A DNA stretch of 7,013 bases, from contig JAKAKU010000042.1 in assembly GCA_021824385.1 (NCBI GenBank), positions 1 to 7,013 of the forward strand, given 5' to 3'. This document shows, one piece after another, positions 1 to 5,445 of the stretch. Within the stretch, counting starts at the first letter, position 1. Each line of letters starts with the position of its first letter. The stretch is from a bacterium (GTDB lineage: Bacteria > Patescibacteriota > Microgenomatia > UBA8517). Under the pieces are notes generated by a model that ran no database searches, was not told the DNA's origin, and saw only the letters and a list, made by a program, of their open reading frames with translations. A program made the position numbers and the translations under genes.

Positions 1-590
1 GCGGAGGAAATGATTCCTCGGGACATGATGTCCAGTGCTTCCTGCCCGTAGACCTTTTGGGTCGGGGACTTAAAGACATACAAATTCTCAGAAGGCAGAT
101 TGCCAAGGAAAATTGACTGCGGAAACTGCTTGCGCCATGTGTTGTAATTTGCCACTTGGGTGAGCAGTTTTGCCTGTTCATTGCGTAAACCCTCACGTTT
201 GGCGCGCAGCCACGTTAGGATCTGATTCGCCATATCGGTAATGCCTGTGACATTTGGATAGGCCTCAGCCACAGCCTGAATAAACAAATTGGCATCAATT
301 GACCCGGTTGAGTTGCCCTGCGCGTCCTTGTGGTCGTATCGACCGCCGACCGCATCAGTGATGAGCGTATTCATGGCATCCACGTTGGCAAAGTGAAAAC
401 TGATCTGCTCTTGCCAGCCACTGGTGAGCTCTGTCAGCGACCCTTGAAAAGCACCGTAGTTACCGGAAAGATCATTTTCCTTGGAAACGCCAGTGTTTTG
501 TTCACCTGCAATTACGAGGCCAAGGCCGACAAGCAAAATTACACCGAGAATACTCAGTCCACCACATCCGATTACCAACATCCGTTTCAT
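1..590 (-). CDS. LemA-like membrane-anchored protein (C-terminus cut by window edge)
   Basis: The frame starts at ATG 588-590 and runs off the window after 196 complete codons. An AAGGAG site six bases upstream supports this start. Residues 4-28 form one hydrophobic segment, and the rest is predicted to lie outside the membrane. The body resembles the LemA family: a Tyr after the membrane anchor (residue 45), a Trp-containing helix (51-62), an LFIQAVAEAYPNV stretch (102-114) matching the family's conserved Ala-Tyr-Pro region, and YNTWRKQFP (149-157) matching its YN...FP signature. The usual arginine-rich LIPNL region is replaced by a divergent segment at 70-100. LemA proteins are helical envelope proteins of poorly known role, often encoded beside TPM-domain proteins. 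It lies 14 bases behind the 484-residue membrane protein gene, so the two are probably cotranscribed. The family assignment is by eye and the protein is clearly divergent. Confidence 0.72.
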   Translation of the reverse strand, partial: MKRMLVIGCGGLSILGVILLVGLGLVIAGEQNTGVSKENDLSGNYGAFQGSLTELTSGWQEQISFHFANVDAMNTLITDAVGGRYDHKDAQGNSTGSIDANLFIQAVAEAYPNVTGITDMANQILTWLRAKREGLRNEQAKLLTQVANYNTWRKQFPQSIFLGNLPSENLYVFKSPTQKVYGQEALDIMSRGIISS

Positions 591-596
591 TTTGAT

Positions 597-602
597 CTCC
601 TT
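597..602 (-). promoter_or_regulatory. Ribosome binding site of the LemA-like gene
   Basis: AAGGAG on the minus strand lies six bases before ATG 590 and just after the TAA of the upstream gene. It fixes the start and suggests efficient translation within the operon. Confidence 0.8.
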
Positions 603-604
603 AT

Positions 605-2059
605 TTAGCGAATTATGTCGAACCATGCGAGAAAAGCCCAGACAAACAGAGAGACGATAAACGTAACGACACCAATCGCGACCATTTGTCCTGTTGAGGG
701 TTGAATTTGGCTCGCGAGGAATTTAAATCCGGGATCACTCTCATCCCCGGACATGGAAACGCGTACAAACTTGGTGTTTGGGTCCTGAAGGCCCCACAAG
801 AGATTTTCAACAATTCCCGTTGGAGCATTATGGACAGTTTTTACTTTCGTCTTCACTGATCCATCAGGATATTGTTTTTGATAGTATTCACCAGATATGT
901 TCCCAACGATTGATTCTGCGGTAAGTGCAATATGAAGATTCATCTTCACTAATGTATCTCTTGCCGCATTGCTCAAGTACTCATTGCCGATGGGCATGCC
1001 CGTTAAAACACGGGCAAGATCAACCGTTTTACCGTCCTTACTACCGAGAAGCACAATTACGCTATTTTTGGAAATAGCATCATGCTCATCGATGGAAGGA
1101 TTGTATAGCTGAGGATTTTGCCAATACGCTTTGAGGGCAATAATGTAACCATCTGGATCTTCGATGATTCGAGGGTCCAGTGCAATTACCAGATGAAGAT
1201 CGCCCTGCAATTCAGTTCCAAAGCCACCTTCAAGATATGAATTCCTGAGTTGCCACTCTGCGGGGTTTGGCGGTTGTCCACCAACAAAGTAAACTTTGTC
1301 CGCATAGTAGTAGTTGTATACCCCTGTTTGTAGCTGGGGGAGGAGTCCTGCATTCTTGAAGTATTCCACCTTGTCGGAAAAACTCTTCAAGATTTGCTGA
1401 TCGGCAGCAAGGATATAATTATCGTAATCCTTGCGCTTAGTAACTGGCCCTGGTTTCCCAGAGGTTACTCTTTGATACGCTTGCGTCCAAAAGATCGGAT
1501 CTCCGGTCCCAACCTGATCAATTAACCACGAGGGGATATTCTCTGAACTTCGCCAGTGGTTTTGTTGTGGGTTATCGGGAAACCGGTTGAGCGCAATATC
1601 GTAGTCGCCAAGGGTTGTTTGAACCCGATAGCTATACTCGTGCGTTGTATAGGGACATTGATGATACCTTGTTTCTGGTCGGTATTGTGTGGTGCATGTT
1701 CGGTTTTTACCCGTTCCAGAACATACTTGGTAGGGAACTTGAACGATATATGGATCGCAACTATACGTGTGAGCGCACCGCCCATCACGATCGCAGGGAA
1801 TGTCTTCCTTCGTGGCCCCCATTTCCCAGCCGTTCCAGTATTCGTGGTAGGTCACCCTTGCGTTGTAGGCAAGCGACCATCCGACGGATGTCGTTATTAT
1901 TACTACAACAATGCTTAAGGGGACACCGATCAGTACATACTCTGACCACGTAACGCGCATATATGAACGACCTGAATCGAGGATCCATTTGACGAGAAGG
2001 CCAGCTCCCAGCGTAAGTATTGTTGCGACTACACCAAGAGCAATACTTCCTAAATTCAC
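605..2059 (-). CDS. Three-pass membrane protein with Cys-rich ectodomain and possible TPM-like region
   Basis: The start is GTG 2057-2059, nine bases after a perfect AGGAGG, giving 484 residues. The frame stays open 55 codons further upstream, but a strong promoter lies there. Hydrophobic segments are at about 4-26, 41-63 and 459-480, leaving residues 65-455 as one large, probably extracytoplasmic domain. A cysteine-rich stretch has Cys 89, 95, 101, 113, 122 and 135, the first three spaced by six, among many Tyr residues. Residues 286-375 (DLHLVIAL, then KNSVIVLLGSKDG and ARVLTGMPIGNE) recall the alternating strand and Gly-rich pattern of TPM domains. Adjacency to a LemA-like gene would fit, since LemA and TPM genes are often neighbours; this is an inference. 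No catalytic motif is recognised. It is the first gene of the unit ending in the LemA-like gene. The gene is well supported; the function is unknown. Confidence 0.85.
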   Translation of the reverse strand: MNLGSIALGVVATILTLGAGLLVKWILDSGRSYMRVTWSEYVLIGVPLSIVVVIITTSVGWSLAYNARVTYHEYWNGWEMGATKEDIPCDRDGRCAHTYSCDPYIVQVPYQVCSGTGKNRTCTTQYRPETRYHQCPYTTHEYSYRVQTTLGDYDIALNRFPDNPQQNHWRSSENIPSWLIDQVGTGDPIFWTQAYQRVTSGKPGPVTKRKDYDNYILAADQQILKSFSDKVEYFKNAGLLPQLQTGVYNYYYADKVYFVGGQPPNPAEWQLRNSYLEGGFGTELQGDLHLVIALDPRIIEDPDGYIIALKAYWQNPQLYNPSIDEHDAISKNSVIVLLGSKDGKTVDLARVLTGMPIGNEYLSNAARDTLVKMNLHIALTAESIVGNISGEYYQKQYPDGSVKTKVKTVHNAPTGIVENLLWGLQDPNTKFVRVSMSGDESDPGFKFLASQIQPSTGQMVAIGVVTFIVSLFVWAFLAWFDIIR

Positions 2060-2068
2060 GGCTTTTAA

Positions 2069-2074
2069 CCTCCT
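2069..2074 (-). promoter_or_regulatory. Ribosome binding site deciding the GTG start at 2059
   Basis: AGGAGG on the minus strand lies nine bases before GTG 2059. It selects this start over in-frame starts up to 2224, none of which has a comparable site and which lie upstream of or within the promoter. Confidence 0.85.
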
Positions 2075-2120
2075 GATTGAATAAATTGTCAACGTACAGA
2101 AGACAACATTTGCAGCGCAA

Positions 2121-2149
2121 ATAGTATCACAGGACTCGGTCTTAGTCAA
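2121..2149 (-). promoter_or_regulatory. Extended -10 promoter of the Cys-rich/LemA-like unit
   Basis: On the minus strand a -35 box TTGACT (2144-2149) and a -10 box TACTAT (2121-2126) are separated by 17 bases. TGA directly before the -10 box forms an extended -10 element. Transcription would begin near 2114, leaving a leader of about 55 bases before the GTG start. The boxes closely resemble those of the promoter at 5390-5417. Confidence 0.8.
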
Positions 2150-2191
2150 CCTATAGGGTTTTGTTCTCATACATAGTTTTGTTTTTAGTGG

Positions 2192-2220
2192 TTGTACAAA
2201 CTGTGTTAAATTTTTAAAAT
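2192..2220 (+). promoter_or_regulatory. Promoter of the small 84-residue gene
   Basis: TTGTAC (2192-2197), a 17-base spacer and TAAAAT (2215-2220) fit a sigma70-type promoter on the plus strand. It stands back to back with the minus-strand promoter at 2121-2149, with 42 bases between the two -35 boxes. The transcript would begin near 2227, close to a perfect 6-bp inverted repeat CCTAAT/ATTAGG (2228-2245), which could fold in the leader or serve as an operator. Confidence 0.6.
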
Positions 2221-2279
2221 ACACCTGCCTAATTTAATTATTAGGTTTTGTGTAAGGCAAGTAAGTGAGGTACCTATGA

Positions 2280-2534
2280 ATGCGAATTCTTCAATGGTTC
2301 TTCGACGTTTTATCAGTTATGGGTGGAGCTCCCCGGTATGATGTTATGCTCGAACTGCCTGTTGATGAATCAGAGTTGGCGACACATACAACACAAAGTT
2401 TAAAGACAATTCTTGCGAGCTCTGGACTCCTTTCTCGAGATAAAAAGCGGTACTTAGAACTCATGAGACAGGCACGGAAATCACGTCAAAGGCGTGAGAC
2501 AGGGGATACACAACCTATTGATCGTGTCAGTTAA
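2280..2534 (+). CDS. Small hypothetical protein, 84 aa, with basic C-terminal tail
   Basis: This frame has its own promoter (2192-2220), a GAGG sequence nine bases before ATG 2280, and a strong intrinsic terminator right after its TAA, which together make a real single-gene unit likely. The N-terminus (MRILQWFFDVLSVMGG) is hydrophobic and amphipathic but too short for a clear signal peptide. The middle is acidic and helical. Residues 54-73 are rich in Lys and Arg, which could bind nucleic acid or contact the membrane. I recognise no family. The start is ambiguous: ATGAATG holds two overlapping ATGs, and the first (2276) opens a different frame of 21 codons. The gene sits between two minus-strand units of unrelated genes and could be a small regulator, but nothing in the sequence proves this. 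Confidence 0.65.
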   Translation: MRILQWFFDVLSVMGGAPRYDVMLELPVDESELATHTTQSLKTILASSGLLSRDKKRYLELMRQARKSRQRRETGDTQPIDRVS

Positions 2535-2542
2535 ATTGGAGT

Positions 2543-2574
2543 GGGGTCGAGATATATGCTCGGCCCCTTTTTTT
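2543..2574 (+). terminator. Intrinsic terminator of the 84-residue gene
   Basis: GGGGTCGAG (2543-2551) pairs with CTCGGCCCC (2559-2567) around a seven-base loop, with one G-U pair, followed directly by seven T residues (2568-2574). The stem begins nine bases after the TAA stop. Confidence 0.92.
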
Positions 2575-2579
2575 GCCAC

Positions 2580-2612
2580 AAAAAAGGCCGATGGATTGTA
2601 TTTCCACCGGCC
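2580..2612 (-). terminator. Intrinsic terminator of the 398/192 ORF unit
   Basis: Read on the minus strand, a 10-bp stem (arms 2603-2612 and 2586-2595, one G-U pair) with a seven-base loop is followed by six T residues (complement of 2580-2585). It lies ten bases past the TAA of the 192-residue ORF. It faces the plus-strand terminator at 2543-2574, so converging transcription is blocked from both sides. Confidence 0.92.
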
Positions 2613-2622
2613 AAAAAATCAA

Positions 2623-3201
2623 TTACAAATCATCTACAAGTTCACTGAGCCAATCAAGCTTCAACTCTACAGCTGCTGCTTTGATTGCTGCGGCGTTTTT
2701 ACGAACCGCATCATCCATCCAGTGCGTTTCATCTTCGAGCGCTATGGCTTCTCGAATCATCGAGTACTTGGCATTTGCGTCGGGTCCAGCAGTCACAAAG
2801 GGAACGACACTCGGTATATCTGGGTGCAATTGAATTCGTTCAAATGCCCAGATCTTGTTGTAATTATTGCCACCATATATGTCGCCGTTGGCTTCAACTA
2901 ACGATCGGCAAATGATGACACCTGAAATTGTCGATCCTGACATCAGGGTGACTGTGTCGGCAATAATAAGACCTGACAAATTGCAGGAGACATTTATTAT
3001 CACCTGATCGGCAACAACCGGACGGTCGCTTTTTGCCTGATAGCCAAACTGCACTTCCGGCTTAACGCCGCGAACGGACTCCCAAGGGATGACCCTAGAA
3101 TCGGATGTCGACCTTGAGATCGATGCTGAAAGTCCAACGTCGCTCCTGTTCCACAGCGCTTGGATGGCGAAACGTGGCTCCGGCATTGCCGGCTGCCCCA
3201 T
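2623..3201 (-). CDS. Hypothetical protein with a possible short beta-solenoid (start uncertain)
   Basis: The open frame gives up to 192 residues from ATG 3201 and ends ten bases before a strong terminator. Its first 107 bases lie inside the 398-residue gene in another frame, and there is only a weak AAGAG five bases before the ATG. No convincing later start exists: the in-frame GTG codons after the overlap have no ribosome binding site. Residues about 64-110 alternate hydrophobic residues with Ser, Gly and Asn turns (VIINVSCNLSGLIIADTV and onward to DIYGG), as in short beta-solenoids such as bactofilin-type or hexapeptide proteins. The last 60 residues are helical and charged. Either it is translated by coupling from the overlapping gene, or it is the C-terminal part of one larger protein joined by a +1 frameshift (programmed, mutational or a sequence error). 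No family is recognised. Confidence 0.6.
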   Translation of the reverse strand: MGQPAMPEPRFAIQALWNRSDVGLSASISRSTSDSRVIPWESVRGVKPEVQFGYQAKSDRPVVADQVIINVSCNLSGLIIADTVTLMSGSTISGVIICRSLVEANGDIYGGNNYNKIWAFERIQLHPDIPSVVPFVTAGPDANAKYSMIREAIALEDETHWMDDAVRKNAAAIKAAAVELKLDWLSELVDDL

Positions 3202-4291
3202 TCACACTCTTATAGCTCTGATAGTACGCCGCTGCCTGAGAGCTGAATGCACTCATGAACATCTTATCGACTGGGTCAGGGCACATGCCTAACAGAGTAA
3301 CGAGATTTTGTGCCGCAACCGACAAACGGAATGTATCACGAATCGTGGGCCCAATTTCCTGCTCCAAAAAGAGAAGCAGTGCTGAATCGATAGCCTCAGG
3401 GCTTTCATCAGTGGGTACATAGCGAACTGCTTTCAAAAACTCCGGTGAGCGCAAAATTTCCAGCAGGGACTTAATCATGTCCCCAGCGCTCTGAGCAATG
3501 AAGGGGAGGGTCGTGGCCTTTACTTGCGAGCTAAAGTGCTCGGCTACTGCGGGGACGCTTTGAGTTACTTCACCCATTGCGGCCGCATCGATTGAAAAAG
3601 TCGCGCCCTGTACCAAATCTGCACCGGCAGACATCTGAGAAACGCGAGTTGCGGTTTCCAAGAGTTTCTGCCATTCGTCACCAAACAGATCTGGCATAGC
3701 ATTCGCCAGCTGTTTGATCTCGTCGCGACTCAGGAACTCGTAGTTCTGAGCCTTCTTGCCCCAAACATAGGCAGGGGTAAGAGCTGCCGTTACATCTCCC
3801 GGGTTGCGTTTGGCTTGTTCCCCAAAAAACTGAGGGGTGAAAATTTTATCAACGCCTTGTCCCAAGAAAATGAAAGCGGCCACCGTATCTGCGAAACGGG
3901 CCAGTGTTTCCTTGCTCACACGATGCCCCAGTGCGGCTGAATTAATCAGGCCACCACTTAAAGCTGCGGTATAAGGATTCACTTGGGGAGGAGGAGCTGC
4001 TTCCGTAACGGCCGCAGCAACATGAACCGAGACACTTGGAGACTGCAAACCAGCTTCGTCGGCTGCTTCAGATTTAGCCACCCGTAAAACAACAGGAGCT
4101 TCTTCTGCGGTCCACCCAAAATCGGTGAAGCCCGCGCCGTCTTCGCCACCGTACGCCACCATACCTGCCCATGAGTCAAAATAAGCGGCAGTCTGTTCAA
4201 TGGCTGTGGCGTTGACCTTGAGCTTAGGATTCTTTCCCAAAGCTGCGGTCACGCTTGTTGCAAATGTCTGTGTCGTTGGTTGGTCTGTCAT
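3095..4291 (-). CDS. Hypothetical soluble helical protein, 398 aa
   Basis: The start is ATG 4289-4291, ten bases after GGAGG (4302-4306). There is no signal peptide or membrane segment, so a cytoplasmic location is expected. The N-terminal 90 residues are polar and acidic, followed by an Ala/Pro linker near 90-105. Most of the remainder (about 105-375) looks helical, with runs such as TLARFADTVAAFIFLGQGVDKIF and a later IDSALLLFLEQEIGPTIRDTF. Near the end the sequence changes to a strand-like ERRWTFSIDLKVDIRF before a TAG stop. The 192-residue ORF continues in the +1 frame across this stop, so the natural C-terminus may be longer. The gene follows a 200-base spacer full of hairpins, including an attenuator-like arrangement directly before its ribosome binding site. 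Its G+C content appears higher than that of the plus-strand genes on the right. I recognise no family. Confidence 0.8.
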   Translation of the reverse strand: MTDQPTTQTFATSVTAALGKNPKLKVNATAIEQTAAYFDSWAGMVAYGGEDGAGFTDFGWTAEEAPVVLRVAKSEAADEAGLQSPSVSVHVAAAVTEAAPPPQVNPYTAALSGGLINSAALGHRVSKETLARFADTVAAFIFLGQGVDKIFTPQFFGEQAKRNPGDVTAALTPAYVWGKKAQNYEFLSRDEIKQLANAMPDLFGDEWQKLLETATRVSQMSAGADLVQGATFSIDAAAMGEVTQSVPAVAEHFSSQVKATTLPFIAQSAGDMIKSLLEILRSPEFLKAVRYVPTDESPEAIDSALLLFLEQEIGPTIRDTFRLSVAAQNLVTLLGMCPDPVDKMFMSAFSSQAAAYYQSYKSVNGAAGNAGATFRHPSAVEQERRWTFSIDLKVDIRF

Positions 4292-4310
4292 TTCGAATCG
4301 TCCTCCATAT

Positions 4311-4384
4311 AGAAAATAAAACCACTCTCGTTAATCAAGAGCGGTAACGAAGAAGACACATATCTTCTTCCTGTACCACTCTCG
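4311..4384 (-). promoter_or_regulatory. Attenuator-like leader with mutually exclusive hairpins
   Basis: In minus-strand transcript order: segment A (4382-4374), hairpin B (arms 4363-4370 and 4349-4356, 8 bp perfect), segment C (4346-4338), segment D (4330-4321), then the T-rich TTTATTTTCT (4320-4311). C (UACCGCUCU) can pair over 9 bp with A, enclosing hairpin B in one long stem. It can instead pair with D over about 10 bp, forming a terminator-like stem just before the T-rich tract. A and D share an exact 10-base repeat (ACCACTCTCG on the plus strand at 4375-4384 and 4321-4330), so the two pairings exclude each other. The ribosome binding site of the 398-residue gene follows at once. Such a layout is typical of transcription attenuators and some riboswitches; the ligand or signal is unknown. 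It may also be a tandem terminator remnant. Confidence 0.5.
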
Positions 4385-4423
4385 ATAGTTTGTAGACGTT
4401 TGAATTGTTAATGTACTAACAGT

Positions 4424-4463
4424 CTCAAGTTTTCTCGTCATTACTATAAAAAGAAAACTTGAG
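4424..4463. repeat. Perfect 11-bp inverted repeat in the spacer
   Basis: CTCAAGTTTTC (4424-4434) and GAAAACTTGAG (4453-4463) are exact inverted copies, extendable by one A-T pair, around an 18-base centre. The repeat directly abuts the hairpin at 4464-4485. In the minus-strand transcript it would fold into a long stem whose first arm contains the T-rich tract that would otherwise serve the preceding hairpin. It could also be a protein binding site. Confidence 0.75.
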
Positions 4464-4485
4464 AGAGGTGCACACTGGCACCTCT
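4464..4485 (-). terminator. Terminator-like hairpin after the 286-residue gene
   Basis: AGAGGTGC and GCACCTCT form a perfect 8-bp stem with a six-base loop, beginning six bases after the TAA at 4492. The T-rich stretch (TTTTCTTTTT on the minus strand) starts about six bases after the stem, which is late for an efficient terminator. Partial readthrough into the structured leader and the 398-residue gene is therefore plausible, as no clear separate promoter is seen there. Confidence 0.55.
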
Positions 4486-4491
4486 TCGACT

Positions 4492-5352
4492 TTATGAGGC
4501 GGCCAACTTGACTCCAACTAAAATTCCGAACCCGTTGTAGGTAAGGATTACCTGTTGGCCCTCAGTAAGCTGTGACCACAGATTTTCGTCAAAACCCGAA
4601 AAAAGTCCATTGGTGTAATTGACAATCTGTCCGTCATTCTGCTTAAAACTGGCAGACTCAGCCTTCACATAGCTCTTTTGTCGAGCTCCAATTGCGTGCG
4701 TGCTCCAATCGATTGTTGGATTAAACGGCGCGTTGTACTTGCCGACAGTAACCAACGGGTCGCCATCTTGTACCCAAGTCGTCACAATAACATTACACAT
4801 GTTTGCGTAAATTGGTGTGGCGCTTTGACCGTAGGTGTCGGGCTGCTCGTTACAAACCTTCTTCTTGTCGTAGACGATCTTTTTGTCGCAAACGGTTTTT
4901 GTATCACAGACAGTTTTCTTGTCGCAATGCGTTTGACCGTCTTTCCCCAGTTTGCAGGTACCCGGATCGACTTTCGTCGTACATGCGCTCTGGTCGGGGA
5001 CTGAATGGCAACTTGAGTTGTCTGTTACCTCACGTTTAGTGGACGGATCATCTACCATTTTGCATATCGGGGCATTTTCGGTGACTTTTGTGCGATCGGT
5101 CACCCATTTGTCCTGCCCAGTGTACTGACTTTGGCAACTCACCACCTGACAATTGGGGCCAGTGCAGTCAGATTCCCACTTCTTGTCATTCGATTGGACT
5201 GGTTTTTCAAGAACTACCGTAACCGACCAGTTTCTATCTGAGACAACGGCTGAAACGTCAGTTCGAGCGGTAGCCTTGCCAATAAGGAAAATGGCGGCCG
5301 CGATGACCGCTACAACCACTAAAGCGATCCCAATCTTTGACCTGTTAACCAA
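4492..5352 (-). CDS. Membrane-anchored Cys-rich protein with hexapeptide repeats, 286 aa
   Basis: The start is the TTG at 5350-5352, seven bases after AAGGAG; no in-frame ATG fits better. Residues 7-25 form one membrane segment or uncleaved signal, with the rest probably outside. Twelve cysteines occur at 63, 68, 73, 97, 115, 124, 133, 143, 149, 155, 167 and 186. The even number and the location suggest disulfides. Residues 142-171 consist of five copies of a six-residue unit close to VCDKKT, with one Cys replaced by Tyr (161). The C-terminal 100 residues look like a beta-rich domain without Cys. The opening Cys pattern (63, 68, 73) and tryptophan-rich flank resemble the Cys-rich segment of the 484-residue protein. 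The gene is first in a minus-strand unit with its own promoter and is divergent from pth. The family is not recognised; an envelope or surface role is inferred. Confidence 0.82.
   Translation of the reverse strand: MVNRSKIGIALVVVAVIAAAIFLIGKATARTDVSAVVSDRNWSVTVVLEKPVQSNDKKWESDCTGPNCQVVSCQSQYTGQDKWVTDRTKVTENAPICKMVDDPSTKREVTDNSSCHSVPDQSACTTKVDPGTCKLGKDGQTHCDKKTVCDTKTVCDKKIVYDKKKVCNEQPDTYGQSATPIYANMCNVIVTTWVQDGDPLVTVGKYNAPFNPTIDWSTHAIGARQKSYVKAESASFKQNDGQIVNYTNGLFSGFDENLWSQLTEGQQVILTYNGFGILVGVKLAAS
4846..4935 (-). repeat. Five 18-bp tandem repeats coding for VCDKKT-type units
   Basis: Units begin at 4846, 4864, 4882, 4900 and 4918. Each resembles CTTGTCGCAAACGGTTTT on the plus strand, with several substitutions per copy. 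The period is exactly six codons, so copy number can change without breaking the frame. The middle copies at 4864-4917 are the most alike. Confidence 0.8.
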
Positions 5353-5359
5353 TTTGCTG

Positions 5360-5365
5360 CTCCTT
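5360..5365 (-). promoter_or_regulatory. Ribosome binding site supporting the TTG start at 5352
   Basis: AAGGAG on the minus strand lies seven bases before the TTG codon at 5350-5352. It is the only strong site near the N-terminus and places the membrane segment at the expected position. Confidence 0.75.
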
Positions 5366-5389
5366 AATACAAATTCGTTGAGCGAAGGT

Positions 5390-5417
5390 ATTCTATCAAA
5401 AAACCACCAAAAGTCAA
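5390..5417 (-). promoter_or_regulatory. Extended -10 promoter of the 286-residue Cys-rich gene
   Basis: TTGACT (5412-5417) and TAGAAT (5390-5395) on the minus strand are 16 bases apart, with TGA before the -10 box. The -35 is identical to that of the promoter at 2121-2149 and the -10 region nearly so, which suggests the two Cys-rich units use the same sigma factor and may be coexpressed. Transcription would start near 5383. Confidence 0.75.
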
Positions 5418-5432
5418 CAAGCTATGGGTTGT

Positions 5433-5440
5433 GATACAAT
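5433..5440 (+). promoter_or_regulatory. Extended -10 of pth, placed for a leaderless transcript
   Basis: TGATACAAT (5432-5440, -10 hexamer TACAAT at 5435-5440) ends five bases before the pth ATG at 5446. Transcription would therefore begin at or next to the start codon. No good -35 is seen; 17 bases upstream lies the -35 box of the opposing promoter (5412-5417), so the two promoters share DNA and may compete. Confidence 0.6.
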
Positions 5441-5445
5441 GCACT

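Noticed and set aside
1556..1953. Plus-strand open frames of 112-120 codons.
   Set aside because: They lie wholly within the 484-residue gene, have no ribosome site or promoter and no protein-like composition; they mirror the real gene.
2060..2224. N-terminal extension of the 484-residue protein to 539 residues from GTG 2224.
   Set aside because: The extension covers the promoter at 2121-2149 and has no ribosome site, whereas GTG 2059 has a perfect AGGAGG.
4846..4935. Short regular repeats that might suggest a CRISPR array.
   Set aside because: The period is 18 bases without spacers and the repeats lie in frame inside a coding region.
5431..5445. Upstream GTG start for pth adding five residues.
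   Set aside because: It overlaps the -10 box and the family's N-terminus begins at the ATG 5446.
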